Below, piece after piece: positions 31,516-40,638 of a stretch of 64,000 bases of DNA. Under the pieces are notes generated by a model. That model searched no databases. It was not told the DNA's origin and was given only the letters and a program-made list of their open reading frames with translations. This DNA comes from Lentzea nigeriaca. Its GTDB lineage: Bacteria; Actinomycetota; Actinomycetes; Mycobacteriales; Pseudonocardiaceae. The stretch's first letter is position 1. The number at the start of each line of letters is the position of its first letter. The position numbers and the translations under genes are program-made. The DNA lies in the NCBI RefSeq assembly GCF_016907955.1, contig NZ_JAFBCX010000007.1:1-64000 (forward strand). Reading direction: 5' to 3'.

Positions 31516-33959
31516 GAATTCCCTCCGCTCACGGAGACGATCGAGCCGTGGCCCGCGCCGAGCGTGGCCCGGACGGTCACGTCACCCGAGTTGGTGGGCA
31601 GCCAGATGACGCCCTCGGGCAGGTCGTCGGTCTCGACCGGGAGCGTGATCGCGCCGCGGTCGGTGGAGACCGTCACGTAGCCGCCGGTCTCGAGCCCGAA
31701 CTGCTGCGCGGTGGCCTCCGCGACCTTCGCGACGACCGGGCGAGCCGTACCGGCGAGGTGCGGCTCGTCGACCTGCAGCGAGCCGTTGCCGATCAGCCGG
31801 TGCCAGGTGGCGAGCACGGCCTTGCCGGCACCGGCGGGACCGGTGAGCGGCGGGGCGACGTTGAGCGACGAGCCGCTCGGGGCGCCCTCGCCCAGGCGGG
31901 CCAGGTCGGCGGCCGCGGCGGCCGGCGTCTGCGTGAACAGGTCCGCGTCCATCTCCACCGCGAGGGTGTCGAGCACACGGCAGTCCGGCAGCGCGCCGGT
32001 GCCTTCGAGCGTCGTGCCGAACTCGCGGCGGCGGCCCTCCCAGTTGAGGTAGCTGCCGGACTTCTCGACCGCGGGAGCGATCGGGAGCACGACGTTCGCC
32101 TGCGCGGTCACGGCGCTCGGCCGCAGTTCGAGGCTCACGATGAACTTGGCCTCGGACAACGCCTTCTCGGCCAGCGCGGGGTCCGGCAGGTCGAACGGGT
32201 CGACGCCGCCGACCACCAGACCGGACAGCTCGCCGTTGGCGACGGCTTCGAGAATCCCGTTGGTGTCACGGCCCGGCGTCGCGGGCAGCGAGCCCTCCTC
32301 GACACCCCAGGTCCGCTCGACCTCGGTGCGCGCGGCGGCGTTCGTGACGTGGCGGCCACCGGGCAGCAGGTTCGGCACGGCACCGACCGCGAGCGCACCG
32401 CGCTCACCGGCACGACGGGGAATCCACGCGACCTGGGCGCCGGTGCGCTCCGCGAGCCTCGCGACCGCGGTGAACGCGCCGGGGATCTCGGCGGCGCGCT
32501 CGCCGACCAGGATCACCGCACCGGGCTTGCCCAGCAGCTCGACGACGTCGGAAGCGTGCTCCGGCAACGCGTTGAGCGCTGACGCCTCGGCACCGGGCAC
32601 ACAGGCGAGCAGCGTGCCGAACGTCTTCTCCACGGCCGGGGTCGTGAACTGGCCGAGGTGGAAGACCTTCGTGGTGCCCTTGCGAGCGGCCTTGCGCAGA
32701 CGCAGGAAGACGATCGGCGCCTCTTCCTCCGGCTCGAACGCGACCAGCAGAGCCGCAGGTGCCTTCTCGATGCCCTGGAAGGTGACGCCGTTGTCCGGGT
32801 TGGTGAAGACCGTCGTCGACGACAGGAACTCGAGCTCCTCGGCGCTGTGCGGCCGGGCGCGGAAGTCGATGTCGTTGGTGTGCAACGCGATCCGGGCGAA
32901 CTTCGAGTACGCGTAGGCGTCCTCGACGGTCAGCCGGCCACCGGTGAGCACACCGACGCCGTTCGCGTCGCGGGCCGCCGTCAGACCGGCCGCCGCGACC
33001 TGCAGCGCCTCGGTCCACGAGGACTCGCGCAGCTCACCGGTCTCCTCGTCGCGCACGAGCGGCCGCGTGATGCGGTCGTCGGCCGTGGCGTAGCGGAAGG
33101 CGAACCGGCCCTTGTCGCAGATCCACTCCTCGTTGACCTGCGGGTCGTCGCCGGCGAGCTTGCGCTGCACCTTGCCGCGCCGCCAGTCGGTGCGCTCGGC
33201 ACAACCGGAGGAGCAGTGCTCGCACACGCTCGGCGTCGACACGAGGTCGAACGGCCGGGCGCGGAACCGGTAGGCGGCGCTCGTCAGAGCACCGACCGGG
33301 CAGATCTGGATGGTGTTGCCGGAGAAGTACGACTGGAACGGCTTCTCCGGCGCCACACCGATCTGCTGCTGCGCACCGCGCTCCAGCAGCTCGATGAACG
33401 GGTCGCCGGCGATCTGCGCGGAGAACCTGGTGCAGCGCTGGCAGAGCACGCAGCGTTCGCGGTCGAGCAGCACCTGCGTGGAGATGTTGATCGGCTTCGG
33501 GAACGTCCGCTTGTGCTCGTGGAACCGGGAGTCCGCGCGGCCGTGCGCGATCGCCTGGTTCTGCAGCGGGCACTCGCCGCCCTTGTCGCAGATCGGGCAG
33601 TCCAGCGGGTGGTTGATGAGCAGCAGCTCCATCACACCCTGCTGGGCCTTGTCCGCGACCGGCGAGGTCAGCTGGGTCTTCACGACCATGCCGTCCGCGA
33701 CCGTCATCGTGCAGGAGGCCTGCGGCTTCGGCATCGGCCGGCCGCCCATCTCGACCTCGACGAGGCACTGGCGGCAGGCGCCCGCGGGCTCCAGCAGCGG
33801 GTGGTCGCAGAAGCGCGGGATGACCGTGCCGAGGCGCTCGGCCGTGCGGATCAGCAGCTCACCCTTGGGCGCGATGACCTCGACGCCGTCGATGACGAGC
33901 TTGACGTGACCCTCGGGCACGGCAACCTCGGTGGAGTTCTTGTCAGGGGCGATGGTCAT
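31512..33959 (-). CDS. nuoG: NADH-quinone oxidoreductase subunit G
   Basis: An 815-residue subunit. Residues 1-90 form the [2Fe-2S] domain (R-F-C-D-H-P, then G-A-C-R-Q-C-L-V-E-V), followed by the His-Cys3 cluster region (C-P-I-C-D-K-G-G-E-C-P-L-Q) and a ferredoxin-like pair (C-V-L-C-Q-R-C-T-R-F). The molybdopterin-oxidoreductase-like domain has C-E-H-C-S-S-G-C near 243, the extra N7 cluster present in some bacteria, and extends to the end without a cofactor role being expected. ATG 33959 overlaps the nuoF stop. Confidence 0.95.
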   Translation of the reverse strand: MTIAPDKNSTEVAVPEGHVKLVIDGVEVIAPKGELLIRTAERLGTVIPRFCDHPLLEPAGACRQCLVEVEMGGRPMPKPQASCTMTVADGMVVKTQLTSPVADKAQQGVMELLLINHPLDCPICDKGGECPLQNQAIAHGRADSRFHEHKRTFPKPINISTQVLLDRERCVLCQRCTRFSAQIAGDPFIELLERGAQQQIGVAPEKPFQSYFSGNTIQICPVGALTSAAYRFRARPFDLVSTPSVCEHCSSGCAERTDWRRGKVQRKLAGDDPQVNEEWICDKGRFAFRYATADDRITRPLVRDEETGELRESSWTEALQVAAAGLTAARDANGVGVLTGGRLTVEDAYAYSKFARIALHTNDIDFRARPHSAEELEFLSSTTVFTNPDNGVTFQGIEKAPAALLVAFEPEEEAPIVFLRLRKAARKGTTKVFHLGQFTTPAVEKTFGTLLACVPGAEASALNALPEHASDVVELLGKPGAVILVGERAAEIPGAFTAVARLAERTGAQVAWIPRRAGERGALAVGAVPNLLPGGRHVTNAAARTEVERTWGVEEGSLPATPGRDTNGILEAVANGELSGLVVGGVDPFDLPDPALAEKALSEAKFIVSLELRPSAVTAQANVVLPIAPAVEKSGSYLNWEGRRREFGTTLEGTGALPDCRVLDTLAVEMDADLFTQTPAAAAADLARLGEGAPSGSSLNVAPPLTGPAGAGKAVLATWHRLIGNGSLQVDEPHLAGTARPVVAKVAEATAQQFGLETGGYVTVSTDRGAITLPVETDDLPEGVIWLPTNSGDVTVRATLGAGHGSIVSVSGGNS

Positions 33960-35254
33960 GCGTTCGCTCCAGCCAGGACGGTGCTAGCCCCATTTTTGGG
34001 AGAGTTCTCGTGACACAGGGCGAGGAACTCGTCCTTGAAGTACTTGATGCCACTGGTGATCGGGCTGACGGCACCGTCACCGAGTGCGCAGAACGAGCGG
34101 CCGAGGATGTTGTCGCAGACGTCGAGCAACGTGTCGATGTCGCTCGCCGTGCCCTCGCCCCGCACCATCCGCTGCAGGATCTGCACCAGCCAGTACGTGC
34201 CTTCACGGCACGGCGTGCACTTGCCGCACGACTCGTGCTTGTAGAACTCCGTCCACTTCATGACGGCCCACGGCACGGACACGGTCTCGTTGAAGATCTG
34301 GATCGCGGTCGTGCCGAGCATCGAGCCCGCCTCGGCCGCTCCCTCGAAGTCCAGCGGCACGTCGAGGTGGTCCGCGGTGAACAGCGGGGTGGACGAGCCA
34401 CCCGGCGTCCAGAACTTCAGCGGGATGCCGTCCTTCATGCCACCGGCCATGTCCAGCAGCTGCCGGAGCGTGGTGCCCATCGGCGCCTCGTACTGGCCGG
34501 GGTTCGTGACGTGGCCCGACAACGAGAAGATCTTCGGACCGGGCGAGCGGTCGCGGCCCATCTCGCGGAACCAGTCCGAACCGCCGTTGACGATGAAGGG
34601 AACCGACGCGATCGTCTCGACGTTGTTCACCACGGTGGGCGACGCGTACAGACCCGAGGTCGCGGGGAACGGAGGCTTGAGCCGCGGCTGGCCACGACGG
34701 CCCTCCAGCGAGTCGAGCAGTGCCGTTTCCTCGCCACAGATGTACGCGCCGGCGCCGGCGTGCACCACGACGTCGAGGTCGAACCCGCTGCCGAGGATGT
34801 CCTTGCCGAGGTAGCCCTTGGCGTACGCCTCGCGCACCGCCGCGTTGAGGCGGCGGATGCAGTGCAGGACCTCGCCGCGGACGTAGATCGCCGCGAAGTT
34901 CGCGCGGATCGCGTACGACGTGATGATCACGCCCTCGATCAGCGAGTGCGGGTCCGCCATCATCAGCGGGATGTCCTTGCAGGTGCCCGGCTCGCCCTCG
35001 TCGGCGTTGATGACGAGGTAGTGCGGCTTGCCGTCGCCCTGCGGGATGAAGCCCCACTTCATGCCGGTGGGGAAGCCGGCGCCGCCGCGGCCGCGCAGCC
35101 CGGAGTCCTTGCACTGCTGGATGAGCTGGTCCGGGTGGGCCTTCAGCGCCTTGGGCAGGGCGGTGTAGCCACCGGTGCGCTCGTAGGTCTCGATGGTCCA
35201 GGACCTGGGCTCGGTCCAGCGCTTGGTGAGAACGGGAGTCAGCGGGTCAACCAT
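33956..35254 (-). CDS. nuoF: NADH-quinone oxidoreductase subunit F (NADH/FMN site)
   Basis: A 432-residue subunit that oxidises NADH. G-R-G-G-A-G-F-P-T-G-M-K-W near 55-67 is the NADH/FMN-binding loop; G-A-G-A-Y-I-C-G-E-E-T-A-L-L-D-S-L-E-G near 165 holds the FMN; S-C-G-K-C-T-P-C-R-E-G near 345 plus F-C-A-L-G-D ligates cluster N3. ATG 35254 is used (M-V-D-P-L-T-P-V-L); the longer frame runs into nuoE and is not needed. It lies 7 bp after the nuoE stop. Confidence 0.95.
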   Translation of the reverse strand: MVDPLTPVLTKRWTEPRSWTIETYERTGGYTALPKALKAHPDQLIQQCKDSGLRGRGGAGFPTGMKWGFIPQGDGKPHYLVINADEGEPGTCKDIPLMMADPHSLIEGVIITSYAIRANFAAIYVRGEVLHCIRRLNAAVREAYAKGYLGKDILGSGFDLDVVVHAGAGAYICGEETALLDSLEGRRGQPRLKPPFPATSGLYASPTVVNNVETIASVPFIVNGGSDWFREMGRDRSPGPKIFSLSGHVTNPGQYEAPMGTTLRQLLDMAGGMKDGIPLKFWTPGGSSTPLFTADHLDVPLDFEGAAEAGSMLGTTAIQIFNETVSVPWAVMKWTEFYKHESCGKCTPCREGTYWLVQILQRMVRGEGTASDIDTLLDVCDNILGRSFCALGDGAVSPITSGIKYFKDEFLALCHENSPKNGASTVLAGANA

Positions 35255-35261
35255 GTCGTCC

Positions 35262-35981
35262 CTACTTCTTTTCCGGGATCGGAGGGAACTCGACGTTGGA
35301 CGGCACCGCAGGGGCGTCCCAGCCGCGTTCCTGCGCGATCTTGGCTCCGCGCAACGTCTCCGGCGCCGCCGACGGGCCGTCGAGGTCGGCGTCGCGCCCC
35401 TCGAAGAACCCGGCGAGCTGGAGCTCGGCCTGCTTGAAGTCGGTGAGCGGGGCACCGCGGGTCGGGGCAGGACGCTCCCCGTTCTGCAGTGCCTTCACGA
35501 GCTCCAGCGCCTTGTCCGGCGTCTGGTTGTCGTAGAACTCGTAGTTCACCTGGAGAACCGGGCCGAGGTCGCACGCGGCGAGGCACTCGGCGTGCTCCAG
35601 CGTGATCGAGCCCGGCGTGCCCGGCTCGCCCGCGGTCTCCTCGTGGCCGACCCCGAGGTGGCTCTTGAGGGTGGCGTAGATGTCGTCGCCGCCGAGCGCC
35701 GCGCACAGCGTGTTCGTGCACACACTGACCAGGTGCTCACCGCACGGGCGGCGCTTGTACATCGTGTAGAACGTCGCGACCGCGCTGACCTCGGCCTCGG
35801 TCAGGTCGAGCTGACCGGCGCAGAACCGGATGCCCTCCTGCGAGACATAGCCTTCGACCGACTGCACCAGGTGCAGCATCGGCAGCAGCGCACTGCGGGA
35901 CTGCGGGTAGCGGGCGATGATCGCCTGCGCCCTGTCCACAGTGGACTGGTCGAACACGGTTTCTTCCTTGGCATGCGTCAT
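35262..35981 (-). CDS. nuoE: NADH-quinone oxidoreductase subunit E ([2Fe-2S])
   Basis: A 239-residue thioredoxin-like subunit. The [2Fe-2S] ligands are C-x4-C (S-V-C-T-N-T-L-C near 90) and C-x3-C (A-E-C-L-A-A-C-D-L-G-P near 130). A hydrophilic tail of about 70 residues is longer than in E. coli. The ATG at 35981 overlaps the nuoD stop (ATGA); the long upstream frame is antisense-like readthrough of nuoD. Confidence 0.95.
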   Translation of the reverse strand: MTHAKEETVFDQSTVDRAQAIIARYPQSRSALLPMLHLVQSVEGYVSQEGIRFCAGQLDLTEAEVSAVATFYTMYKRRPCGEHLVSVCTNTLCAALGGDDIYATLKSHLGVGHEETAGEPGTPGSITLEHAECLAACDLGPVLQVNYEFYDNQTPDKALELVKALQNGERPAPTRGAPLTDFKQAELQLAGFFEGRDADLDGPSAAPETLRGAKIAQERGWDAPAVPSNVEFPPIPEKK

Positions 35982-37360
35982 CGGTCGCAACCACCCATCA
36001 CCGGGTCGATCGAGGCGACGGCGGCGATCACGTCGGCGACCATGCCGCCCTCGCACATCGCGGGCATCGACTGGAGGTTCACGAAGCTGGGTTCGCGCAG
36101 GTGCACGCGCATCGGGCGGGTGCCGCCGTCGGAGACGAGGTGGTAGCCCAGCTCGCCGCGCGGCGACTCGACCGGCACGTACACCTGGCCCGCGGGAACC
36201 TTGAAGCCCTCGGTCACCAGCTTGAAGTGGTGGATCAGGGACTCCATGGACTGGCCCATGATCTTGCGGACGTGCTCGAGCGAGTTGCCCATGCCGTCGC
36301 TGCCGATCGTGAGCTGCGCGGGCCACGCGATCTTGGCGTCCTCCACCATCACCGGACCGGTGGGCAGGCTCTTCACGACCTGCTTGATGATCCGCAGCGA
36401 CTGGTGCATCTCCTCCAACCGCAGCAGGTACCGCGCGAAGCAGTCCGCCGTGTTCGAGGTCGGCACGTCGAACTCGTAGTTCTCGTAGCCGCTGTACGGC
36501 TCGATCTTGCGCAGGTCCCACGCCAGGCCGGCGGAGCGCAGGATCGGGCCGGTGATGCCGAGCGCGAGGCACGCGTCGACGGGCAGGTAGCCCACGCCCG
36601 CGAGGCGGTTGCGCCAGATCGGCTGGCCGGTGAGCAGCTTGTCGTAGTCCGGCAGCCGCTTTTCCATGACCTTGACGAACGAGTTGATCTTCTCGACCGC
36701 GTCGCTCGGCAGGTCCTGCGCGAGACCGCCGGGCCGGATGAACGCGTGGTTCATGCGCAGACCGGTGAGGTGCTCCAGCAGGTGCAGGACCTCCTCGCGC
36801 TCGCGGAAGCCGGAGGTCATGCCGGTGAGGGCACCGAGCTCCATGCCGCCGGTGGCGAGTGCGACGAGGTGGGAGCTGATCCGGTTGAGCTCCATCAGCA
36901 GCACGCGGACCGCCTGCGCGCGCTCGGGAACCGTGATGCCGAGCAGCTTCTCGATGCCCATGCAGTACGCGGTCTCGTGGTGCAGCGGCGCCAGGTAGTC
37001 GGTGCGCGTGATGAACGTGACGCCCTGGACCCAGGTCCGGTACTCGCAGTTCTTCTCGATACCCGTGTGCAGGTAGCCGATGACGCTGCGGGCGTGCGTG
37101 ACGGTCTCGCCCTCGAGCTCGAGGACCAGCCGGAGCACGCCGTGCGTCGACGGGTGCTGCGGGCCGAGGTTCATGACGATGCGCTCGTCGTGGACGGCGT
37201 CCGCGAGCACCTCGTCCCAGTCGCCGCCGGTCACCGTGTAGACGGTGCCCTCGGTGGTGCGGCGCGACTCCGCGACCTCGGTGCGGGTGTCATCCGTGCT
37301 GTCCTGCCCGGTCGCGCTGGTGTCGGTCCCGGTGGTGACGTCGGAAAGTCGCTCGGTCAT
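35978..37360 (-). CDS. nuoD: NADH-quinone oxidoreductase subunit D (quinone site)
   Basis: A 460-residue 49-kDa-type subunit that shapes the quinone site with NuoB and NuoH. N-L-G-P-Q-H-P-S-T-H-G-V-L-R near 64 carries the conserved His; G-Y-L-H-T-G-I-E-K follows. An N-terminal Thr/Ser/Asp-rich stretch of about 45 residues is an addition. The ATG at 37360 overlaps the nuoC stop. Separate C and D genes, not the fused form of E. coli. Confidence 0.95.
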   Translation of the reverse strand: MTERLSDVTTGTDTSATGQDSTDDTRTEVAESRRTTEGTVYTVTGGDWDEVLADAVHDERIVMNLGPQHPSTHGVLRLVLELEGETVTHARSVIGYLHTGIEKNCEYRTWVQGVTFITRTDYLAPLHHETAYCMGIEKLLGITVPERAQAVRVLLMELNRISSHLVALATGGMELGALTGMTSGFREREEVLHLLEHLTGLRMNHAFIRPGGLAQDLPSDAVEKINSFVKVMEKRLPDYDKLLTGQPIWRNRLAGVGYLPVDACLALGITGPILRSAGLAWDLRKIEPYSGYENYEFDVPTSNTADCFARYLLRLEEMHQSLRIIKQVVKSLPTGPVMVEDAKIAWPAQLTIGSDGMGNSLEHVRKIMGQSMESLIHHFKLVTEGFKVPAGQVYVPVESPRGELGYHLVSDGGTRPMRVHLREPSFVNLQSMPAMCEGGMVADVIAAVASIDPVMGGCDR

Positions 37361-38100
37361 GAGTACGACCGCCTCTGGTCCGGCGGAGGAATCTCCGCGC
37401 CCTTGTACTCCACCGGGATACCGCCCAGCGGGTAGTCCTTGCGCTGGGGGTGTCCGTCCCAGTCGTCCGGCATGAGGATGCGGGTCAGTCCGGGGTGACC
37501 GTCGTAGATGATCCCGAACATGTCCCAGGTCTCGCGCTCCTGCCAGTCCGCCGTCGGGTAGACCTCGACGAGGCTCGGCACGTGCGGGTGCTCGACGTCG
37601 ACAGCGACCTCCAGCCGGATGCGGCGGCGGTACGTCATCGACGTCAGGTGGGTGACCGAGTGCAGGCGCTGCGGCACGTCGGCGCCGTAGTCCACACCGG
37701 ACACCGAGCTGCAGAGCTCGAAGCGCAGCGACGGGGTGTCGCGGCAGATGCGCGCGACCTCCAGCAACGTCTCCGGCTTGAGGTAGAAGGTGATCTCGCC
37801 GCGGTCGACCGTCACCTGCTGCACGGTGTCGGCGGGCAGGCCCTTGTCGCTGATCGCGGCGAACAGCTCGTCGGCGACCTCGTCGAACCAGCCACCGAAC
37901 GGGCGCTCGGCGGGCGCGGCCACGTGCGCGGGCAGGCGCAGACCGCCGAAGCCCGACGTGTCACCGGAACCGGAGACACCGAAGAGGCCCTTGCGCTCCT
38001 TGCCCGCGAAGATCGGCGCTTTCGCCTCTGCGCCGTTGGTCTTCTCGAGGCCCTCGACAGCGCGGTCGGCGCTGGAGTGCTCTCCCCCTGGCTCGGTCAC
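37357..38100 (-). CDS. nuoC: NADH-quinone oxidoreductase subunit C
   Basis: A 247-residue 30-kDa-type subunit. E-V-Y-P-T-A-D-W-Q-E-R-E-T-W-D-M-F-G-I and H-P-x-L-T-R-I-L-M-P-D-D-W-D-G-H-P-Q-R-K-D-Y-P-L are the family signatures. The GTG at 38100 overlaps the nuoB stop (GTGA); about 60 N-terminal residues rich in charged and Gly residues precede the fold, as in other actinobacteria. Confidence 0.94.
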   Translation of the reverse strand: MTEPGGEHSSADRAVEGLEKTNGAEAKAPIFAGKERKGLFGVSGSGDTSGFGGLRLPAHVAAPAERPFGGWFDEVADELFAAISDKGLPADTVQQVTVDRGEITFYLKPETLLEVARICRDTPSLRFELCSSVSGVDYGADVPQRLHSVTHLTSMTYRRRIRLEVAVDVEHPHVPSLVEVYPTADWQERETWDMFGIIYDGHPGLTRILMPDDWDGHPQRKDYPLGGIPVEYKGAEIPPPDQRRSYS

Positions 38101-38648
38101 TTCTTCCTCGCAAAACGCTCGGAGGACGGGATGAGATCGGTGCGGTAACCCGAGTCGGCGAGTGCCTTGGCGCGCACGGCGTTCAGCGGCTCGTCCATGA
38201 TCTTGGCGTGGATCTTGAGGATCGCGTCCATCAGCATCTCCGGCCGCGGCGGGCAGCCCGGCAGGTACATGTCGACGGGCACGACGTGGTCGACGCCCTG
38301 CACCACCGCGTAGTTGTTGAACATGCCGCCACTGCTGGCGCACACGCCCATCGCCAGCACCCAGCGCGGTTCGGGCATCTGGTCGTAGATCTGCCGCAGC
38401 ACCGGCGCCATCTTGTTGGTGACGCGGCCCGCGACGATCATCAGGTCGGCCTGGCGCGGTGAGGCGCGGAAGACCTCCATGCCGAACCGGGCGAGGTCGT
38501 AGCGCGGACCACCCGTCGTCATCATCTCGATGGCGCAGCAGGCCAGGCCGAAGGTGGCAGGCCACAGCGAGGACTTGCGGGTCCAGTTGACCAGCTTCTC
38601 GACGCTGGCCAGCAGGATGCCGTTCGGGAGCTTCTCCTCGAGACCCAT
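38097..38648 (-). CDS. nuoB: NADH-quinone oxidoreductase subunit B (N2 cluster)
   Basis: A 183-residue subunit holding the terminal [4Fe-4S] cluster N2. Ligands visible are the Cys pair in F-G-L-A-C-C-A-I-E-M-M (residues 37 and 38), Cys 103 in G-V-C-A-S-S-G-G and Cys 132 in P-G-C-P-P-R-P-E. ATG 38648 lies 7 bp after nuoA ends. Normal length. Confidence 0.96.
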   Translation of the reverse strand: MGLEEKLPNGILLASVEKLVNWTRKSSLWPATFGLACCAIEMMTTGGPRYDLARFGMEVFRASPRQADLMIVAGRVTNKMAPVLRQIYDQMPEPRWVLAMGVCASSGGMFNNYAVVQGVDHVVPVDMYLPGCPPRPEMLMDAILKIHAKIMDEPLNAVRAKALADSGYRTDLIPSSERFARKK

Positions 38649-38655
38649 GACTTCC

Positions 38656-39021
38656 TCAGTTCCAGTCGAGGCCGCCGCGACGCCACACGTAGACGTACGC
38701 GAAGCCGACCGTGGCGACGAACAGGACGATCTCCACCAGCCCGAACAGGCCGAGCTTGTCGGCAGCGACGGCGAACGGGTAGAGGAAGACCATTTCGATG
38801 TCGAACAAGATGAAGAGCATCGCCGTCAGGTAGTAGGCGACCGGCATGCGCCCGCCACCCACGATCGGCTGCGGGCTCGGCTCGATGCCGCACTCGTACG
38901 CGTCGAGCTTCGCCTTGTTGTAGCGGCGGGGTCCGATGTAGGGCGCTGCGGTCACCGAGAACAGTGCGAAGGCCCCGGCGAGCGCGAACATCAATACGAG
39001 GGGGAGGTAAGGGTCAAGCAC
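38656..39021 (-). CDS. nuoA: NADH-quinone oxidoreductase subunit A, first gene of the nuo operon
   Basis: A 121-residue, three-helix membrane subunit. Y-E-C-G-I-E-P-S-P-Q near residue 42-51 is the conserved loop. GTG start at 39021. It begins a run of fourteen nuo genes in the standard A-to-N order, with overlaps or gaps of 10 bp or less. Upstream lie two Rex-type operators and a 22-bp palindrome, so the operon probably responds to the NADH/NAD+ ratio. Confidence 0.94.
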   Translation of the reverse strand: MLDPYLPLVLMFALAGAFALFSVTAAPYIGPRRYNKAKLDAYECGIEPSPQPIVGGGRMPVAYYLTAMLFILFDIEMVFLYPFAVAADKLGLFGLVEIVLFVATVGFAYVYVWRRGGLDWN

Positions 39022-39080
39022 GCTCCGTCGTCCTTTCCTCGCGGTCGAGGCGCACCCTAAGGGTGTTCTTCTCCAGCTGG

Positions 39081-39102
39081 CTTGTTAGGCGGGCCTAACA
39101 AG
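39081..39102. promoter_or_regulatory. 22-bp perfect palindrome upstream of nuoA
   Basis: CTTGTTAGGC-GG-GCCTAACAAG has perfect 10-bp arms and lies 60-80 bp before the nuoA start, between it and the Rex-type sites. It shares the CTTGT...ACAAG ends with the neighbouring Rex site but not its core, so it may bind another factor or fold in the 5' untranslated RNA. Confidence 0.55.
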
Positions 39103-39107
39103 CCGCT

Positions 39108-39123
39108 TGTGAAACAGTTCACA
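39108..39123. promoter_or_regulatory. Rex-type operator 1
   Basis: TGTGAAACAGTTCACA. Read on the other strand it is TGTGAACTGTTTCACA, an exact match to the Streptomyces Rex operator TGTGAACnnnTTCACA. Rex represses respiratory genes, including nuo, when NADH is low relative to NAD+. Confidence 0.8.
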
Positions 39124-39139
39124 AGCTTGATCACACTGT

Positions 39140-39155
39140 TGTGAACTGATTCACA
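39140..39155. promoter_or_regulatory. Rex-type operator 2
   Basis: TGTGAACTGATTCACA matches TGTGAACnnnTTCACA exactly. Its centre is 32 bp (three turns) from site 1. A -10-like TACACT on the minus strand lies just upstream (39168-39173), which would put the operators at or after the transcription start. Confidence 0.82.
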
Positions 39156-39240
39156 AGGTCGATCGCCAGTGTAAACCGCCTGTAAATGACCTACATCACA
39201 GGGTCTGACCTGGGGCTTTAACTCGCCGGACACAAACGAA

Positions 39241-39271
39241 ACGGCACCGGCTCGTATTGAGCCGGTGCCGT
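39241..39271 (-). terminator. Terminator after the geranylgeranyl reductase gene
   Basis: ACGGCACCGGCTC (39241-39253) and GAGCCGGTGCCGT (39259-39271) form a perfect 13-bp stem; on the minus strand it is followed by TTCGTTTGTG. It lies 18 bp after the gene and shields the nuo promoter. Confidence 0.82.
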
Positions 39272-39288
39272 CACCTATTTGGAGTAAT

Positions 39289-40554
39289 TTACGCCGTTGG
39301 CGCGAGCTTCGTGGCAGCCACGATCAGACGGTCCATTGCGTCGCCGTCCTTGGGGTCATAGAGGCCCGCGAGTAGCTTGAGCACGAGTTTCATCAGACGC
39401 TTTCGCGGCATTCCGTACTTCGTTGCGGTCCGCATGACCGCCGGGTTCCCGATGAGCTTCGAGAAGACGTTCCCGAGCCGGTAGTAACTGCCGAGCGCCT
39501 GTTCGATCCGGACGGGGTAACCGTGCAGCGCGCGTTCACGGTTGACGCCTGTCCGCGCAAGCGCTTGGACGACGCTTTCGGACGCGATCCTGGCCGACTC
39601 CATCGCGTAGCCGATGCCCTCGCCGTTGAACGGGTTGACCATGCCGCCGGCGTCGCCGACGAGCACGAGGCCCGCCCGGTAGTGCGGCTTGCGGTTGAGA
39701 CCCATCGGCAGCGCGGCGCCACCGATGCGGCTCGTCGCGTTCTCCTCGCGGAAGCCCCACTCCTCCGGCGTGCCGTCGAGCCAGCTGCGCAGGAGCGCGC
39801 GGTAGTCCGTTGTGCCGTAAGCCTTCGACGTGCTGAGGATGCCCAGGCCGACGTTCACGCTGCCGTCGCCCATGCCGAAGATCCAGCCGTAACCGGGCAG
39901 CAGCTGGCCGTCCGGGGCCCACAGCTCGAGGTGCGACTCGAGGTAGTCGTCCTTGGTGCGCGGGCTCGCGTAGTAACGGCGGACCGCGACGCCCATCGGC
40001 TTGTCGTCGTCCTTCTGCAGGCCGACGGACAGAGCGAGCCTGGCGCTGACGCCGTCACAGGCGATCGTGATCGGTGCCCGGTACGTGACCGGGTTCTTCT
40101 CCGGTCCCTGCTTGGCCTCGACGCCGACGACCCGGCCGTTCTCGACGATGGCCTTGGTGACCGTGGTGTTCTCGTGCATGCGCGCGCCGGCCGCCTTCGC
40201 CGTGTTCGCGAGCATCTCGTCGAAGTCCATGCGCGGGCGGACGACGCCGTAGTTGGGGAACGTGGCCAGCTCCGGCCAGTCGAGCTCCAGCGTGACGCCT
40301 CCGCCGACGACCCGCAGCCCCTTGTTGTGGAGCCACCCGTTCTCCTCGCGGGTGTCGATGCCGAGGTCGATCAGCTGCTTGACGCCGCGCGGGGTCAGAC
40401 CGTCGCCGCAGACCTTCTCCCTGGGGAAGGAGCTCTTCTCCAGCAACAGCACGTCGAGGCCTGCCCTGGCCAGGTAGGTCGCCGCGGTCGAGCCCGCCGG
40501 TCCCGCCCCCACCACGATGACGTCGGCGTCCTCGTTGATCCCGCGCCTGCTCAT
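39289..40554 (-). CDS. menJ: Geranylgeranyl reductase family, MenJ-like menaquinone reductase
   Basis: A 421-residue FAD-dependent reductase. V-I-V-V-G-A-G-P-A-G-S-T-A-A near 12 is the dinucleotide fold, followed by E-K-V-C-G-D-G-L-T-P and, near 295, V-G-D-A-G-G-M-V-N-P-F-N-G-E-G-I-G. Members saturate isoprenoid double bonds. In Mycobacterium tuberculosis the homologue MenJ saturates the beta-isoprene unit of menaquinone-9, and it likewise lies near menG and a polyprenyl synthase gene. That neighbourhood favours this role; archaeal-type lipid reduction is less likely. ATG 40554 has AGGGAG upstream. A terminator follows. Confidence 0.78.
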   Translation of the reverse strand: MSRRGINEDADVIVVGAGPAGSTAATYLARAGLDVLLLEKSSFPREKVCGDGLTPRGVKQLIDLGIDTREENGWLHNKGLRVVGGGVTLELDWPELATFPNYGVVRPRMDFDEMLANTAKAAGARMHENTTVTKAIVENGRVVGVEAKQGPEKNPVTYRAPITIACDGVSARLALSVGLQKDDDKPMGVAVRRYYASPRTKDDYLESHLELWAPDGQLLPGYGWIFGMGDGSVNVGLGILSTSKAYGTTDYRALLRSWLDGTPEEWGFREENATSRIGGAALPMGLNRKPHYRAGLVLVGDAGGMVNPFNGEGIGYAMESARIASESVVQALARTGVNRERALHGYPVRIEQALGSYYRLGNVFSKLIGNPAVMRTATKYGMPRKRLMKLVLKLLAGLYDPKDGDAMDRLIVAATKLAPTA

Positions 40555-40638
40555 CCAGACTCCCTAACGTGTGCCGTCACTCCCGCCGACTCTAACCGCC
40601 ACCCCCTGAGACCCACCGCCCTCCGCCCTGCTGCCAGA

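Noticed and set aside
39081..39102. Palindrome as a rho-independent terminator
   Set aside because: No T-tract on either strand and it lies upstream of nuoA within the expected leader.
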